Below, piece after piece: positions 60,688 to 64,000 of a stretch of 64,000 bases of DNA. The stretch's first letter is position 1, and every line of letters starts with the position of its first letter. The notes under the pieces were generated by a model. That model searched no databases and was not told the DNA's origin. It worked only from the letters and a program-made list of their open reading frames with translations. A program made the translations under genes and the position numbers. The DNA is from Streptomyces sp. A3M-1-3 (lineage in GTDB: Bacteria; Actinomycetota; Actinomycetes; Streptomycetales; Streptomycetaceae). The DNA is taken from positions 62,001 through 126,000 of the forward strand of contig NZ_JANAVP010000013.1 in NCBI RefSeq assembly GCF_024213665.1, written 5' to 3'.

Positions 60688-61251
60688 ATGGGACACGGCG
60701 GAAATGTGATCGCAGAGCTGACGGCGGACCATCGCGAGGTGGACGCCCTGTTCACGAAGATCGAGAGCCGGCCTCCCGGCGATCCGATGCGCCGGGAGCT
60801 GGCGGACGAGCTGACGATGGAGCTGGTCCGGCACTCGGTCGCCGAGGAGGAACACCTCTACCCGGCCGTGCGCCGTTTCGTGGACGACGGCGACGACATC
60901 GCCGACAAGGAGATCGACGACCACGGCGAAGTCGAACGCATGCTCAAGGAGCTCGAGGACTGCCGGCCCGACGACGCCAGCTTCGACGCTCTGATCAGCC
61001 GGCTGAAGTCGGCGGTCACCGCGCATGTGGCGGACGAGGAGAACCAGCTGTTCCCCCTGCTGGCGGACGCGTGTTCCGCCGAGTCTCTGCAGCAGCTGGG
61101 TGAGAAGGTGCGCGCGGGGAAGGAGTCCGCCCCGACCCGACCGCACCCCTCCGCCCCGGACACACCCCCGGCCAACAAGCTGCTCGCGCCGGGCCTCGGG
61201 ATGGTGGACCGGGCCCGCGACATGCTGACCGGTCGCGGCAAGAAGCACTGA
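60688..61251 (+). CDS. Hemerythrin-domain protein
   Basis: This 187-residue protein has a HHE cation-binding four-helix bundle at about 5-130. Likely di-iron ligands are His15 (TADHREVD), His49 and Glu53 (RHSVAEEEH), His79 (DDHGEVE), His113 and Glu117/118 (TAHVADEENQ). The C-terminus is Pro-rich and ends GMVDRARDMLTGRGKKH. Such proteins bind O2 or NO or store iron. Several actinobacterial relatives are linked to oxidative stress. The ATG has AGGA 9 nt upstream. Confidence 0.88.
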   Translation: MGHGGNVIAELTADHREVDALFTKIESRPPGDPMRRELADELTMELVRHSVAEEEHLYPAVRRFVDDGDDIADKEIDDHGEVERMLKELEDCRPDDASFDALISRLKSAVTAHVADEENQLFPLLADACSAESLQQLGEKVRAGKESAPTRPHPSAPDTPPANKLLAPGLGMVDRARDMLTGRGKKH

Positions 61252-61469
61252 CGCAGTAGCGACACCGACGACCGGCTCAAGGGGGTCAGGTCGGCGACCT
61301 GCACGAAGCCCTGTCCACGGACTGACCCCGGCCGGAACACCGGGCCGCGGCGACAGGAGGGATGTGGCTCAGGACACTGCCTCCGCGTGACCTGTCCCAT
61401 TCCCGTACCCAAAGGGAGGGAGGTAGCGTTTCGGCGCACTCACCCCCACGGACTCGGGACGGCCCGGCA

Positions 61470-62000
61470 GTGCCCGCAGAACTCACCCCGCTCATAGCGG
61501 CGACCGCTCAATGGCTGACGCGCGCGTATCCCGCGGGCGGCGGCGCGATGGACTCCGCCCTCTCCCAGGTGCAGGCGCGGCAGGCAGTCACCGTCGCGGC
61601 AGGGTTGCGTTATCCGACTCCGATGGATGCCGCGCTGGTGATGGTGACGGGGCCCGGAGGCGCTGCCCGGCTCGACTGGATCATCGGCGCGGACGGGGCC
61701 GGGGCCGACGACGCGGGGGAGTACGCGTGGCGTACCTGGGTGGACGAGGTCGTCGCGAGCTGGGCGGCGTGCCTCCTCAGTACCCCGGGACTGGCCGCGA
61801 CCGCGGTGGCCGCTCTCGCCGAATCCGGGCAGATGGACGGCTCACCGGCCGTTTTCCGGCGCTTGACCTCGCCCGACGAGCGTGACCGGCGGGCCGCCGC
61901 CCTCCTGCGTCACCCGGACCTGCTCGCCCCCATAGCGGGGCTGCACCACACCCAGCTCCTCGCCCGCCTGAGCCTGGGACCTGCGCTGAGCGGTTCCTGA
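61470..62000 (+). CDS. Hypothetical protein
   Basis: The frame encodes about 176 residues beginning VPAELTPLIAATAQWLTRAY and containing SALSQVQARQAVTVAAGLRY, DEVVASWAACLLSTPGL and SPAVFRRLTSPDERDRRAAAL. It is a helical, Ala-rich soluble protein with no signal peptide. The codon pattern and low Arg/Pro content support a real gene. The start is uncertain: the GTG at 61470 lacks a good ribosome site, while GGGAGGGAGG lies about 45 bp upstream with no start codon nearby. I do not recognise the family. Confidence 0.5.
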   Translation: MPAELTPLIAATAQWLTRAYPAGGGAMDSALSQVQARQAVTVAAGLRYPTPMDAALVMVTGPGGAARLDWIIGADGAGADDAGEYAWRTWVDEVVASWAACLLSTPGLAATAVAALAESGQMDGSPAVFRRLTSPDERDRRAAALLRHPDLLAPIAGLHHTQLLARLSLGPALSGS

Positions 62001-62019
62001 CGGACGATCAGGCGCACGG

Positions 62020-62506
<487 letters not shown>

Positions 62507-62544
62507 AGTGCAGTAACGGACGGAAAATCTGGAGGAGAGCAACG

Positions 62545-63000
62545 ATGCAGGCACGGATGAACAACCCCGCGACGGTCCTTCCCGAGGCGATGCCGGCCAT
62601 CCTCGGCGTGCTCAAGGCCGCGAGGAAGGGCGGCGTGCCGGAGGCGACGCTTGAGCTGGTCCATCTGCGGGCGAGCCAGGTCAACGGGTGCAGTTACTGC
62701 GTGGATGCCGGTGTGCGCAGTGCCCGGAAGGCCGGCGAGAGTGCCGAGCGGCTCTTCGCGGTGGCGGCCTGGCGGGAGGCGCCGTATTTCACCGACGCCG
62801 AACGCGCGGCGCTGGCGCTCACCGAGTCCGCCACCCGGCTGAGCGACCGGACGGACCCGGTACCGGACGAAATCTGGGACGAGGCCGCCAAGCACTACGA
62901 CGAGCAGCAGCTCGCGGCCCTGATCCTCATGATCGGTGTGACCAACCTCTTCAACCGCCTCAACGCCACCACCAGGCAGGTGGCGGGCGCGGGCTGGTAG
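62545..63000 (+). CDS. AhpD/carboxymuconolactone decarboxylase-family protein
   Basis: This 151-residue alkylhydroperoxidase-like helical protein has Cys49 and Cys52 (VNGCSYCVDAGV) forming the redox Cys-x-x-Cys, and a downstream His/Glu-containing helix (SARKAGESAERLFAVAAWRE). It probably has thiol-dependent peroxidase or disulfide activity. GGAGGAGAG precedes the ATG at 62545. Genes of this family are typical partners of ECF41 sigma factors, and such a sigma gene starts 130 bp downstream. Confidence 0.9.
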   Translation: MQARMNNPATVLPEAMPAILGVLKAARKGGVPEATLELVHLRASQVNGCSYCVDAGVRSARKAGESAERLFAVAAWREAPYFTDAERAALALTESATRLSDRTDPVPDEIWDEAAKHYDEQQLAALILMIGVTNLFNRLNATTRQVAGAGW

Positions 63001-63129
63001 CCGAGGCGGCGCCGGGGGGCGGTCACCACGCGTCGTCGCGCTGCGACCGCGCCGCCCCCCCCGTTCCGTTCCGTTCCCCGCTTACTCATTCAGCTGCTAC
63101 TCGATCCCGATTCCCGGAGAATGTGACCG

Positions 63130-64000
63130 ATGGACGCACACGAATTCCTGGCGGAGCGATTCGAGGCCAATCGCACCCACCTGCGGGCGGTGGCCTACCG
63201 GATGCTCGGCTCACTGAGCGAGGCCGACGACGCCGTCCAGGAAACCTGGCTCCGCCTCAGCCGCTCCGACACGGCCGGCGTGGACAACCTGGGCGGATGG
63301 CTGACGACGGTCGTCGGGCGGGTGTGCCTGGACATGCTGCGTACCCGTAAGTCACGGCGCGAGGATCCGCTGGACGTGTACGTACCCGACCCGATCGTCA
63401 GCCCCGCGGACGGGATCGACCCCGAACACGAGGTCCTGCTGGCCGACTCGGTCGGGCTCGCGCTACTGGTGGTACTGGAAACGCTGCCTCCCGCGGAGCG
63501 GCTCGCGTTCGTACTGCACGACTTGTTCGCCGTGCCCTTCGACGAGATCGCCCCCATCGTGGACCGCACCCCGGCCGCGGCCCGGCAGCTCGCCAGCCGC
63601 GCCCGCCGCCGGGTGCAAGGAGCAGCCCCGGCCCCCGACGCCGACCTTGTGCGCCATCGGGAAGTCGTCGACGCCTTCCTCGCCGCCTCGCGCGGCGGTG
63701 ACTTCGAAGCACTGCTCGAACTGCTGGACCCGGACGTCGTACTCCGAGCCGACACCGGTTCAGGGGCCCCGGGCGCATCCAAGGTGGTGCGCGGCGCGCC
63801 GGCCGTGGTCCAGCAGGCACTCAGCTTCCGCCGCTTCTCCCACTTCGCCCAGCCGGTGCTGGTCAACGGAGCCCCGGGGCTCATCACCGCTCCGGAGGGG
63901 CAGCCGTTCTCGGTCATGGACTTCGCCATCAGCGGCGGGAAGATCACCGAGATCAATATTCTGGCCGACCCCGAGCGCCTGCGCCGCCTGCACCTGACCA
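63130..64000 (+). CDS. sigJ: ECF41-family sigma factor (SigJ type), 3' end outside window
   Basis: At least 290 residues are visible and the frame is still open at the right edge. Region 2 is at about 8-75 (HLRAVAYRMLGSLSEADDAV, QETWLRLSRSD, NLGGWLTTVVGRVCLDMLRT) and region 4 at about 115-165 (LETLPPAERLAFVLHDLFAV, FDEIAPIVDRTPAAARQLAS). A SnoaL/NTF2-like C-terminal domain follows from about 180, with AISGGKITEINILADPERL, as in ECF41 proteins. That extension tunes sigma activity without a separate anti-sigma factor. GGAG lies 10-13 nt upstream of the ATG. Confidence 0.9.
   Translation, partial: MDAHEFLAERFEANRTHLRAVAYRMLGSLSEADDAVQETWLRLSRSDTAGVDNLGGWLTTVVGRVCLDMLRTRKSRREDPLDVYVPDPIVSPADGIDPEHEVLLADSVGLALLVVLETLPPAERLAFVLHDLFAVPFDEIAPIVDRTPAAARQLASRARRRVQGAAPAPDADLVRHREVVDAFLAASRGGDFEALLELLDPDVVLRADTGSGAPGASKVVRGAPAVVQQALSFRRFSHFAQPVLVNGAPGLITAPEGQPFSVMDFAISGGKITEINILADPERLRRLHLT

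Noticed and set aside
63055..63080. CGTTC short tandem repeats and C-tract after the AhpD-like gene as a terminator
   Set aside because: The flanking GC-rich arms pair only imperfectly, so the evidence is too weak.

Overview
The window looks like chromosomal DNA from a Streptomyces species or close relative. GC content is very high, GTG starts and 4-base ATGA/GTGA overlaps are common, and several actinobacterial families appear (DUF5133, DUF6381, graspetide tgmAB, a SigK/RskA pair, sugar importers without their own ATPase). No rRNA, tRNA, CRISPR array, integrase or transposase was seen. The many truncated and frameshifted genes suggest accessory, actively eroding sequence rather than conserved core.

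Left part (1-16 kb): a DUF1232 protein and a DUF5133 protein; a streptogrisin B-like secreted protease; a sulfur block (LysR regulator, cysteine dioxygenase, YeiH-type exporter) divergent from a threonine-synthase-like PLP enzyme and a PAS-HTH regulator; a mosaic of three gene fragments (6.8-7.6 kb); ferredoxin-NADP reductase with a divergent TetR; a phospholipase D/cardiolipin synthase-like enzyme, a methyltransferase and a DUF4360 secreted protein; a second decayed stretch (12.8-14.1 kb) with a MocR/GntR remnant and an EamA/NmrA chimera facing an intact MarR gene; a cupin protein.

Middle part (15-41 kb): a two-gene graspetide locus (tgmB, tgmA) with a repeated operator-like site; a pentapeptide-repeat protein and a GAF-SpoIIE phosphatase; an alpha-glucoside import and hydrolysis operon plus an extra binding protein; a PadR-controlled ABC exporter; VOC, DUF6213-like and arginase-family genes; an orphan XylF-like binding protein; then a SigK/RskA stress module. 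The SigK module contains a divergent molybdopterin oxidoreductase, a fasciclin lipoprotein and a His/Trp-rich secreted protein, and matching candidate SigK promoters sit on both strands. A decayed MFS/TIGR03086 stretch follows.

The most interesting segment is 39.9-44.9 kb. A membrane-anchored XRE regulator diverges from five co-directional genes: a 63-residue peptide with eight cysteines, a MauE-like membrane protein, a MauD/TlpA-like thiol oxidoreductase, an ABC exporter and an S26 signal peptidase. Six roughly 10-bp GGAC repeats lie between the two units. I read this as a maturation and secretion system for a disulfide-rich peptide. I recognise no described example.

Right part (45-64 kb): an SGNH esterase, then a Wzx/Wzy-type exopolysaccharide cluster (priming transferase, acetyltransferase, GT4, epimerase, polymerase, chain-length protein without a usable Walker A motif, flippase). 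It is joined to a secreted beta-propeller/FnIII protein, a TagD-like cytidylyltransferase, a CDP-alcohol phosphotransferase and a Tat-exported beta-helix protein, which suggests a polymer decorated with polyol phosphate. The window ends with an alpha/beta hydrolase, a hemerythrin-domain protein, an Rpf remnant, and an AhpD-like protein next to an ECF41 (SigJ-type) sigma factor that runs off the right edge.
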